Shown piece by piece: positions 6,569-15,941 of a stretch of 15,941 bases of DNA (its first letter is position 1; each line of letters starts with the position of its first letter). A program made the translations under genes and the position numbers. The DNA lies in assembly GCA_964444865.1 (NCBI GenBank), contig CAYUJE010000145.1, positions 1 to 15,941 of the forward strand, given 5' to 3'. This stretch comes from SXOA01 sp964444865 (lineage in GTDB: Bacteria > Planctomycetota > Planctomycetia > Pirellulales > Pirellulaceae). The notes under the pieces are model-generated. The model was not told the origin of the DNA, did not search any database, and worked only from the letters and a program-made list of their open reading frames with translations.

Positions 6569-6593
6569 TGTCCGAGAAGACTTTGAAATAGGA

Positions 6594-7919
6594 CTATTTC
6601 ACGCAGTAGACCTTCGTCTGGGTGCGAATCAGCAGCCGGCCTCCGGCGACCGCCGGTGTCGCCAGGGCCATTTCGTCCAGCCGATTGGTGGCGATGACTT
6701 GCAACGTGCTTCCGGGCTCAATCACTAGCGTGTCGCCATCTTCGCTCAGACAAAACAGCTTGCCTCCAGCCGTCCAAGGAGAGGCCGTGAAAGCCGTTGC
6801 TCCCCCCAGTCGCGTTCGCGGCAGGATTTCGCGGCCCGTTTGGGCGTCGTAGCCGGCCAGCAATCCCCGGTCGTTCAGGACATACAGCGTTTCGCCCACA
6901 ACCACCGGGGTGGGATGGTAGGGTCCCGCTTGGGGGAGGCTCCAGGCGATGAAATCGTTGCTGGTTTGCTCCCCTTTCAAACTGATGTCCCCCTTGGCAC
7001 CGGGGCGAATGGCATACAGCGGCCGGACGTTATCCATGACATAGCCCGAAGTGATGTAGAGCATTCCCTGCGCGACAAACGGCGAAGGAATGGACGTGAC
7101 GGACATGGGGCCGAGCTCCCACAGGACTTTCCCTTCCAAGTCGTAGGATCGAATTCTGTGAGTGCCGGCTGTGACGATTTCGGTGCGCAGGTCATTCTTC
7201 CAGACCAGCGGCGTGGACCAATTGCTCTTCTCTTCCCGCTTCACGCGCCACAGGTCTTTGCCCGTCGCGGCGTCAATCGCCACGAGGTACGAATCTTTCT
7301 CGTTGTCGTTCACCAGATAGAGCCGACCGTCGTGTAGCGCGGGCGAAGCCGCCGTCCCCCACCCCAGCCGTGTTTCGACGGGGTCCAAGGTGCGCGACCA
7401 TTTCAACTCTCCCTCGAAGTCATAGCAGACCAGGCCGGCGTTGCCGAACCAGGCATAGACATACTTTCCGTCGGTCACCGGAGTTTCCGAAGCGTAGCTG
7501 TTTTTAAGGTGAATGGTGGTCGATGGTTTTCCCGCGAAGGCTTCGCGCCGCCACAACTCTTTCCCCGTGTTCAGGTCGAGGCAAAGTACCATCCAGTGAT
7601 GCGTCCCTTTGGGAACGGTCCCTTGCAGATCTTGAATGTAAAGTCCCTTCCGCGGCTCGCGCCCCGGCTCATCGCTGGTGACGGTGGTTACGAAAACGCG
7701 GTCCCCCCAGACAATCGGCGAGGACCAGCCTTTGCCGGGAATATCGGCTTTCCAGGCCACATGTTCGGTCGTCGACCAGCGCTCCGGCACGGGCCCGGCG
7801 GCAATGCCGGCGCTTGAAGGGCCGCGAAACTGCGGCCAGTTCGTTTCTTCAGCCACCGCTACGGCTGGGAAGATCGAAAGGAACAAGGGGATGGCAATGA
7901 GCCGGGCGCAGGTTTTCAT
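6594..7919 (-). CDS. exported PQQ-like beta-propeller protein, second copy
   Basis: A 441-residue exported protein with a Sec signal (residues 1-23, ending AVAVAEE) and a PQQ-like beta-propeller. Blades show the repeated pattern of a short strand, then ATGK or LNTGK and a tryptophan: LDLNTGKELWRRE, FEGELKWSR, IDAATGKDLWRVK, LEGKVLWELG, YDAQTGREIL. The mature part opens with NWPQFRGPSSAGIA, close to WPQWRGPNRD of the other propeller protein in the window, but the rest has diverged, so the two are paralogues and not a recent duplication. It probably works as a binding or scaffold protein. The ATG lies only 4 nt behind the DUF3500-like stop, which makes an operon nearly certain and suggests that both products act together outside the cytoplasm. 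Confidence 0.9.
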   Translation of the reverse strand: MKTCARLIAIPLFLSIFPAVAVAEETNWPQFRGPSSAGIAAGPVPERWSTTEHVAWKADIPGKGWSSPIVWGDRVFVTTVTSDEPGREPRKGLYIQDLQGTVPKGTHHWMVLCLDLNTGKELWRREAFAGKPSTTIHLKNSYASETPVTDGKYVYAWFGNAGLVCYDFEGELKWSRTLDPVETRLGWGTAASPALHDGRLYLVNDNEKDSYLVAIDAATGKDLWRVKREEKSNWSTPLVWKNDLRTEIVTAGTHRIRSYDLEGKVLWELGPMSVTSIPSPFVAQGMLYITSGYVMDNVRPLYAIRPGAKGDISLKGEQTSNDFIAWSLPQAGPYHPTPVVVGETLYVLNDRGLLAGYDAQTGREILPRTRLGGATAFTASPWTAGGKLFCLSEDGDTLVIEPGSTLQVIATNRLDEMALATPAVAGGRLLIRTQTKVYCVK

Positions 7920-7923
7920 GGCA

Positions 7924-8961
7924 TTACACTCCGACGGAGTTTTGGTACGAGTTCAGTTTGACTTCGGACGAATCGGCGACGTGGACCCAGACATGCACAT
8001 GCGGCCGGCCGCGAAAGTACCAGACAAACGACGGCCCTTCCAGCCGCCAGTTGTCCCAAATGCCGTCGTCCCCCAGGTCTCCTTCCTTGTAGAACGCCAG
8101 GTGGCAGGCATCGAGCCCTCCTTGCACTTTCAGGCAACGCACTACTTCATCCTGGTCGGATTGGCGAAACGGTTCGAGGAGCAGCTTGAGAACTTCTTGC
8201 AAATGTTTCTTTTGATCCGCCGCGAGATCAGTGACCGCGATGCCGTCGAAGCGCCCCTTGGCTCCACGAAAGCCAACGAGTTCCTCGCTGGGCATTCCTT
8301 TGAGGACCAAGGACTTCTCGCGCTGCTTGCCATCGAACATGCCGTAAAGCTTGTTCGCGGCCTGGGCCTGGTGCCAGAAGACGTTGCTGGGATGATTCGG
8401 CTCCTCAAAGGTATTTTCTCCTTCGTGGGCATAGAGAATCGGCCCACCGAAGGCGATGTGCTCGGCGCTGTTGCCGTCGCAGCGCAGCGTCATGTGCCGG
8501 CTGGCGAGGACGAATTCGAATTTGTCGGTCCCCGGCTCGCCGAAGATGGCGAGTGATTGATTTTGTCCGAAGCCGCCGACATCCCCCTTGAGTTGCTTGT
8601 CCCACCGCTCGTGCCATTCGGGGTTCGTCATCCCCTCGAAGATTTTTCGAATCAAGTGCTGCTGGTCGGCTGTGTAATAGCTGCTTTTGATCGAAGGGGT
8701 TGTGATTTTCCAGTTGTTCTCCAGCCGCGTCCGCAGGAGGCCGCGCTCTTTCTCGACGTAGTCCCAGGCGAAGCAAACGTCCTTCTTTTGCTTGGCGCTC
8801 ATCGATTGATACAGTTGCTTCACGAAACTCTCCGGCGTGCTCTTGGCTTGCGCGGGCTCCGCAGCAATCATGGTTCCGCTGGCAGCCGCGAGGGCCAATG
8901 CGCCCGAATGCAAGAGAAAGTCGCGACGGGAATCACGGACGGAAAAGATGGGCGTGGACAT
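7924..8961 (-). CDS. DUF3500-like Tat-exported protein
   Basis: A 345-residue protein resembling DUF3500, a family of unknown function widespread in planctomycetes. It begins with a Tat signal (DSRRDFLLHSGALALAAASG, residues 10-29; cleavage probably near AEPAQA). Family-like parts are QKKDVCFAWDY early on, AIFGEPGTDKFEFVLASRHMTLR in the centre (histidine before a strand, after a GEPG turn) and HVHVWVHVADSS at the end, a histidine-rich strand that could bind a metal. The ATG at 8959-8961 has GGAG 9 nt upstream and puts the twin arginines near the N-terminus; a longer start at 9018 would add 19 residues without a signal character. It is the first gene of an operon with the PQQ-like gene and is divergent from the PSD1 gene, sharing a 122-bp promoter region. 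Confidence 0.75.
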   Translation of the reverse strand: MSTPIFSVRDSRRDFLLHSGALALAAASGTMIAAEPAQAKSTPESFVKQLYQSMSAKQKKDVCFAWDYVEKERGLLRTRLENNWKITTPSIKSSYYTADQQHLIRKIFEGMTNPEWHERWDKQLKGDVGGFGQNQSLAIFGEPGTDKFEFVLASRHMTLRCDGNSAEHIAFGGPILYAHEGENTFEEPNHPSNVFWHQAQAANKLYGMFDGKQREKSLVLKGMPSEELVGFRGAKGRFDGIAVTDLAADQKKHLQEVLKLLLEPFRQSDQDEVVRCLKVQGGLDACHLAFYKEGDLGDDGIWDNWRLEGPSFVWYFRGRPHVHVWVHVADSSEVKLNSYQNSVGV

Positions 8962-9008
8962 CGGACGGTTCTCCGGGAGAGCAGGAATTGAGTACCGCAG
9001 GCAAGGGC

Positions 9009-9014
9009 ATCTTA
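9009..9014 (-). promoter_or_regulatory. possible -10 element TAAGAT for the DUF3500-like operon
   Basis: On the minus strand TAAGATG lies 48 nt before the chosen start. It resembles TAAAATG (9037, plus) and TAGAATG (13805, plus). No convincing -35 is seen, so this is a suggestion. Confidence 0.25.
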
Positions 9015-9036
9015 CCACTTCAGCAGGTCACGATGG

Positions 9037-9060
9037 TAAAATGGGAGTTGAATCCAACCT
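9037..9060 (+). promoter_or_regulatory. possible promoter and leader start of the PSD1 gene
   Basis: TAAAAT at 9037-9042 could be a -10 element, 42 nt before the PSD1 start. The bases after it, ending in TGAATCCAACCT, nearly repeat those after TAGAAT at 13805, ahead of the dehydrogenase-cytochrome gene. The likeness argues for a shared promoter form; no -35 is visible. Confidence 0.35.
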
Positions 9061-9083
9061 GGCCTCGACCGAAACAATCCGCT

Positions 9084-12238
<3,155 letters not shown>

Positions 12239-12242
<4 letters not shown>

Positions 12243-13732
12243 GCCTTCGTCAAAACCAACAACCTAACATGAATCCTTCCAATCCTAAGTGCACCGGTCT
12301 CGAACCCTGGCTCCCCCTCAGCCGCCGCGAATGTCTGAACCGTCTTGGCCTGGGGCTCGGCGGCATCGCGCTGGCAGATCTATTGGGCAAATCGGTGTCA
12401 GCGGAAGAAGCTCCCAGCGGCTCGGGGGAACTCGGTCGCGTTCACTTCGCGCCGAAGGCCAAGCGGGTGATCTACCTGTTCCAGTCCGGTGCTCCGTCGC
12501 AGCTCGATCTTTACGATGCCAAGCCGCGCCTGGTGAAGGACAACGGCCAGCAGCTTCCCGAGACGGTTCGCGGCACGCAGCGACTGACGGGCATGTCCGC
12601 CAGTCAAAGCTCCATTCCGCTTGCCGGCTCGCCGTTCAAGTTCACGCAGCACGGCAAGTCGGGCCAGTCGCTCAGCGAACTGCTGCCACACACGGCCAAG
12701 GTTGCCGATGAGCTGTGTGTGATCCGCTCGATGTACACCGAGTCGATCAATCACGGACCGGGGACCACCTTCATGCAAACCGGCTCGCAAATTCCCGGCC
12801 GGCCTAGCATCGGGGCTTGGCTCGATTACGGGCTCGGCACCGTCAACGAAAACCTTCCCTCGTTCGTCGTCCTCATCACCAAGAATAAAGGGGGCCAGCC
12901 GCTCATGGCCCACCTGTGGGGGGCGGGCTTTCTCGACCCCAGGCACCAGGGGGTCCGCTTCCGCTCCGGCGGCGATCCGGTCCTCTATCTCGGTAATCCC
13001 GCCGGCGTGACGCCGGAAAATCGGCGGCTGGTGCTGGATCGCCTCCGTGAATTGCACGAGCACCAGTTTGCCGGCACGCCCGATGCCGAAATCACGGCCC
13101 GCATCTCCAATTACGAAATGGCGTTCAAGATGCAATCCGGCGTTCCTGAAGTCACCGACCTCAGCCAGGAGCCGGCCCACGTGTTGGAAGCCTATGGCCC
13201 CGACTCCAAGAACCCGGGCACCTTCGCCGCCAATTGCCTCCTGGCGCGGCGACTGGCGGAGCGCGGGGTGAAGTTCATTCAGCTTTATCATCAGGATTGG
13301 GACCATCACGGCGGCTTGCCCGGCGCTATCCGCGGCGAATGTCAGCAGACGGACCAACCCGCGGCCGCCCTGGTGGCAGATCTGAAAGAGCGCGGCATGC
13401 TGGATGACACGCTGGTCGTCTGGGGCGGCGAATTCGGCCGGACCAACTACTGCCAGGGGCTGATGACACCCGGCAATTTCGGCCGCGACCATCACCCCCG
13501 TTGCTTCTCCATCTGGATGGCCGGCGGCGGCATCAAAGCCGGCACCTCGTACGGCGAAACCTGCGAATACGGCTACAACGTGGTTAAAGACCCGGTCCAC
13601 ATCCACGATTTGCACGCCACGATGCTCCACCTCCTCGGCTTCGACCACGAACGGCTCACCTACAAGTTCCAGGGCCGCCGCTATCGCCTGACTGACGTGC
13701 ACGGCCAGGTGGTGAAGGGGATTCTGGCGTAG
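12239..13732 (+). CDS. DUF1501 family protein coupled to PSD1
   Basis: A complete 497-residue DUF1501 protein, alkaline-phosphatase/sulfatase-like fold, unknown reaction. A Tat-type signal follows an N-terminal tail: LSRRECLNRLGLGLGGIALA (residues 27-46). Conserved parts are IYLFQSGAPSQLDLYDAKP, NHGPGTTFMQTGSQ, DWDHHGG (353-359, likely metal-binding), WGGEFGRT (395-402) and FGRDHHPR (414-421), the last two also found in the other DUF1501 protein here. The ATG overlaps the PSD1 stop as ATGA, a sign of translational coupling; a later ATG at 12269 would give a shorter tail more like some relatives and cannot be excluded. The PSD1-DUF1501 pair is a standard planctomycete unit, with the two products probably forming one extracytoplasmic machine. 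Confidence 0.95.
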
Positions 13733-13733
13733 C

Positions 13734-13749
13734 TGTTGGCCCGCCAACA
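13734..13749 (+). terminator. hairpin right behind the DUF1501 stop
   Basis: TGTTGGC (13734-13740) and GCCAACA (13743-13749) form a 7-bp perfect stem with a 2-nt loop that would open to more in practice. It begins 2 nt after the stop codon. No T-run follows, so it may only protect the transcript end or be part of the adjoining repeat. Confidence 0.35.
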
Positions 13750-13786
13750 CTAACCCGAAGCGCCAGCGAGGGAGTTCCGCGTGGAA
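13748..13786 (+). repeat. intergenic copy of the CCGAAGCGCCAGCGAGG repeat
   Basis: CACTAACCCG, then AAGCGCCAGCGAGGGAG, then TTCCGCGTGGAA. The first part equals the copies inside the coding sequence at 15667-15749, and the TTCC-CGCGTGGAA tail is shared with the copy at 6540-6568 read on the minus strand. It sits between the DUF1501 stop and the next gene. Confidence 0.8.
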
Positions 13787-13804
13787 TCTACTCGCTCGTT
13801 CACG

Positions 13805-13844
13805 TAGAATGGTCGGCTGAATTCCAACCTCTCCCAGGTGCCGC
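13805..13844 (+). promoter_or_regulatory. possible promoter and AGGTG ribosome site of the dehydrogenase-cytochrome gene
   Basis: TAGAAT (13805-13810) could be a -10 element; it is followed by TGAATTCCAACCT as at 9037-9060. AGGTG (13836-13840) lies 4 nt before the ATG within CCCAGGTGCC, as ahead of the gene at 2594. The ribosome site is convincing, the promoter less so. Confidence 0.5.
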
Positions 13845-15941
13845 ATGACTGCCAAACAATTTGCCTGTGTCGTTCCCTGCTTACTAATTGCGGCTGGTGC
13901 CGCCCTCTCCGCGGACAAGCTCCCCGCCGCGAAGAAAGCATCCGCGTTCAACCTCGAAAAGCGCGAACTCTGGACCACCAACAACATCCACGGTTCCCCC
14001 GACCCCGCCGATCCGTTCACCACGCAGGACGCTTTCCCCAAGCTCAAATTCTTTGAGCCACTCTCCGCGGGCCTGGTGCCGGGGACGAAGCGAATGGGAA
14101 TCGCCACGCGGCCGGGAAAAATCTACACGTTCGACGTGCGGCCCGATGTCGATAAGTCGGAACTGCTCGTGGACATCGGCAAGACCACCTACGGCGTCGC
14201 GTTCCATCCCCAGTTCTCCGAGAACGGCTACTTCTATGTGATGTATATCTTGGAACCGGGCAAAACCGAGGAAAAAGGAAGCCGCGTCTCCCGGTTCCAG
14301 GCGACCGGCAATCCTCCCACTGCCGATCCCAAGAGCGAGACCATCATCCTCGAGTGGCCTTCCGGCGGTCACAACGGCGGTTGCCTTCGATTCGGGCCGG
14401 ATGGGTATCTCTATCTGGCCACCGGCGACGGCAGCGGCATCGCGGACGGAAACATCACCGGCCAGGACATCAGCGACCTGCTTGGCTCGATCTTGCGGAT
14501 CGACGTCGATCACGCCGACGCCGGCCGGAATTACGCCATCCCCAAGGACAATCCGTTCGTCGGCCAGAAAGACGCCCGGGGCGAAATCTGGTCCTTCGGC
14601 CATCGCCAGGTCTGGAAATTCAGCTTCGACGGGCAGAAGCGTCTTTGGGCCGGCGAAGTCGGCCAGGACTTGTGGGAGATGATCTACCTGGTCACGCGTG
14701 GCGGCAACTACGGCTGGAGCGTGATGGAAGGGAAACATTCCTTCCGCCCCGAACGGAAAAAAGGCCCCGGCGAATTCGTTCCGCCCCTCGTAGAGCATCC
14801 GCACAGCGACTTCCGCTCCGTCACCGGTGGATATGTCTGGACCTCCAAGCGGCTGCCGGAGTTGCAAGGAGCTTATGTTTATGGCGACTACGACACAGGC
14901 AAGCTGTGGGCGCTGAAATATGAAGGAGGCAAGGTAACCAAGAATTGGCAACTTGCCGACACGCAAATCCGCATCGTCGAATTCGCCCAGGACAATGCAG
15001 GCGAAGTCTATCTCGTCGATTTCGCCGGCGGCGGTCTGCACAAAATCGTCCCCGCTCCGCCGCAAGTTGCGACAAAGCCTTTCCCCAGGAAGCTCAGTGA
15101 AACGGGGCTCTTTGCTTCGACGAAAGACAACGCGCCAGCGAAGGGTCTGATTCCCTATTCGGTCAACGCACCCCTCTGGTCCGACGGGGCGGAGAAGGAG
15201 CGGTTCATCGCCCTCCCCGGCGATACGCAGATTGAACTGGACGACGTCGTCTATCCTCACGGGCCGACCTACCCTGACCTCGGCTGGCGGTTCCCGGATG
15301 GGACGGTTCTCGTCAAGACGTTCGCGATGGAGATGGAGAAGGGAAAGCCGGAATCGACCCGCCGACTGGAGACCCGCATCCTGCAATACCGCAAAATGCC
15401 CGGCAATGACGACGAGTACGGGGCCCAATTCTGGTTCGGCTATACCTACCTCTGGAACGACGACCAGACCGACGCCGAACTCGCCCCCGCCGAAGGAGCC
15501 GACCGCAAGCTGACCATCCTCGACCCCCAAGCCACGGGCGGCAAGCGCGAGCAAACCTGGCACTTCCCCAGCCGAGCCGAATGCACCCTCTGCCACACCA
15601 TGGCCGCCAAGTACGTCCTCGGCATCACGACGCTGCAAATGAACAAAGACCACAACTACGCCCCGACACTAGCCCGACGCGCCAGCGAGGGAGGCCGAAG
15701 CGCCAGCGAGGAAAAGCCCCCACTAACCCGAAGCGCAAGCGAGGGAAGCACCGCCAACCAACTCACCACCTTCGAGCGCCTCGGCATCTTCAAAGACAAG
15801 CTCCCGAAGCCCCCCGCCGAACTCCCCCGCCTCGCCGACTACCACGACGCCAAGCAGGACCTCCACCTCCGCGCCCGCTCCTACCTCCACGCCAACTGTG
15901 CCCACTGCCACCGGATGTGGGGTGGCGGCAACGCCGAATTC
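13845..15941 (+). CDS. glucose/sorbosone dehydrogenase-like protein fused to diheme cytochrome, C-terminus cut by window edge
   Basis: 699 codons with no stop before the right edge. After a Sec signal (about 1-22, CLLIAAGAALSA) comes a glucose/sorbosone-dehydrogenase-like propeller (about 45-400), a PQQ-using periplasmic fold: SGGHNGGCLRFGPDGYLYLATGDG (H176 in the likely active-site motif), DLLGSILRIDVD, GEIWSFGHRQVW and VGQDLWEMIYLV. From about 410 the sequence resembles the HNE_0200-type family (LSETGLF, IPYSVNAPLWSDGAEKERFIALP) and carries two c-haem sites, CTLCH (C580, C583, H584) and CAHCH (C685, C688, H689). Electrons from the quinoprotein domain could pass directly to the haems. Residues about 607-636 are encoded by three intergenic-type repeats in frame. 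It follows the PSD1-DUF1501 pair on the same strand but has its own ribosome site and promoter-like sequence. Confidence 0.88.
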   Translation, partial: MTAKQFACVVPCLLIAAGAALSADKLPAAKKASAFNLEKRELWTTNNIHGSPDPADPFTTQDAFPKLKFFEPLSAGLVPGTKRMGIATRPGKIYTFDVRPDVDKSELLVDIGKTTYGVAFHPQFSENGYFYVMYILEPGKTEEKGSRVSRFQATGNPPTADPKSETIILEWPSGGHNGGCLRFGPDGYLYLATGDGSGIADGNITGQDISDLLGSILRIDVDHADAGRNYAIPKDNPFVGQKDARGEIWSFGHRQVWKFSFDGQKRLWAGEVGQDLWEMIYLVTRGGNYGWSVMEGKHSFRPERKKGPGEFVPPLVEHPHSDFRSVTGGYVWTSKRLPELQGAYVYGDYDTGKLWALKYEGGKVTKNWQLADTQIRIVEFAQDNAGEVYLVDFAGGGLHKIVPAPPQVATKPFPRKLSETGLFASTKDNAPAKGLIPYSVNAPLWSDGAEKERFIALPGDTQIELDDVVYPHGPTYPDLGWRFPDGTVLVKTFAMEMEKGKPESTRRLETRILQYRKMPGNDDEYGAQFWFGYTYLWNDDQTDAELAPAEGADRKLTILDPQATGGKREQTWHFPSRAECTLCHTMAAKYVLGITTLQMNKDHNYAPTLARRASEGGRSASEEKPPLTRSASEGSTANQLTTFERLGIFKDKLPKPPAELPRLADYHDAKQDLHLRARSYLHANCAHCHRMWGGGNAEF
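15667..15749 (+). repeat. three in-frame copies of the CCGAAGCGCCAGCGAGG repeat within a coding sequence
   Basis: Copies at 15667-15693, 15695-15711 and 15721-15749. Copies one and three open with CACTA[G/A]CCCGA like the intergenic copy at 13748; the middle copy is shorter. All three are in the same frame and translate to RRASEGG, RSASEE and RSASEG. No stop or frameshift results. Intervals between core starts are 21 and about 34 nt, so this is not a regular array. Confidence 0.9.

Noticed and set aside
7678..8556. 292-codon open frame on the plus strand
   Set aside because: Antisense to parts of both the PQQ-like and DUF3500-like genes, which form a tight operon on the other strand.
8898..9083. 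Longer start for the PSD1 protein
   Set aside because: The extra 62 residues overlap the divergent gene and its promoter region and precede the true signal peptide.
12398..14107. 569-codon open frame on the minus strand
   Set aside because: It runs antisense through the DUF1501 gene, an intergenic repeat and the next gene's start; such a span across unrelated units argues against coding.
13884..15653. 589-codon open frame on the minus strand
   Set aside because: It lies antisense to the dehydrogenase-cytochrome gene, whose protein has clear domains and haem motifs. Long antisense frames are expected in GC-rich coding DNA and its translation shows no family.
15667..15749. CRISPR-like array
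   Set aside because: Only three copies of unequal length with irregular short intervals, within an open reading frame and matching dispersed intergenic copies; no leader and no cas genes.
15936..15941. Window ends exactly on GAATTC, an EcoRI site
   Set aside because: Could hint at a clone boundary, but the left end shows no such site and one 6-bp match is weak evidence.

Overview
The window reads as high-GC chromosomal DNA of a planctomycete (Planctomycetota, probably class Planctomycetia), most likely part of a draft or metagenome assembly because it contains a run of exactly 100 Ns. The assignment rests on gene families that are hallmarks of that phylum: a PSCyt1/DUF1549/DUF1553 (PSD1) cytochrome-like protein translationally coupled to a DUF1501 protein, a second DUF1501 protein, two exported PQQ-like beta-propeller proteins, a DUF3500-like Tat-exported protein, a membrane-anchored leucine-rich-repeat protein with the FSLRTLL start motif, and a sugar-dehydrogenase/diheme-cytochrome fusion. 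No tRNA, rRNA, transposase, integrase, CRISPR array or phage gene was found.

Layout. Positions 1-1643 (minus): a creatininase-family amidohydrolase running off the left edge, preceded by a DUF1444/YtpQ-family protein; the gap between them is almost filled by a paired inverted repeat. 1808-2446 (plus): LRR protein, followed by a 20-bp-arm inverted repeat. 2594-3715 (plus): orphan DUF1501 protein broken by the assembly gap. 3696-4562 (minus): sulfotransferase-like protein overlapping it tail to tail. 4787-6124 (plus): exported PQQ-like propeller, preceded by another inverted repeat. 6160-8961 (minus): a DUF3500-like gene and a second PQQ-like propeller 4 nt apart (an operon), then a cold-shock-domain gene behind a leader that carries a compound inverted repeat. 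9084-13732 (plus): the PSD1 and DUF1501 pair, overlapping by ATGA. 13845 to the right edge (plus): glucose/sorbosone-dehydrogenase-like domain fused to a two-heme cytochrome module, incomplete at its C-terminus.

How the genes fit together. Most products carry Sec or Tat signals and act outside the cytoplasm. The right half groups a haem-binding PSD1 protein, a DUF1501 protein (alkaline-phosphatase/sulfatase-like fold) and a quinoprotein-type dehydrogenase fused to c-type haems, which suggests periplasmic or surface oxidation or handling of carbohydrates; this is inference from families and context. The left half is a loose mix of housekeeping-like genes.

The least ordinary feature is a family of short repeats with core CCGA[A/C]GCGC[C/A]AGCGAGG. 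It occurs between genes (near 6472-6568 as an inverted pair and at 13748-13786) and also three times in tandem, in frame and without a stop codon, inside the coding sequence of the dehydrogenase-cytochrome fusion (15667-15749), between its two haem sites. This resembles the coding palindromic elements known from Rickettsia. I see no complete new defence or metabolic system; the repeat biology is the best lead.
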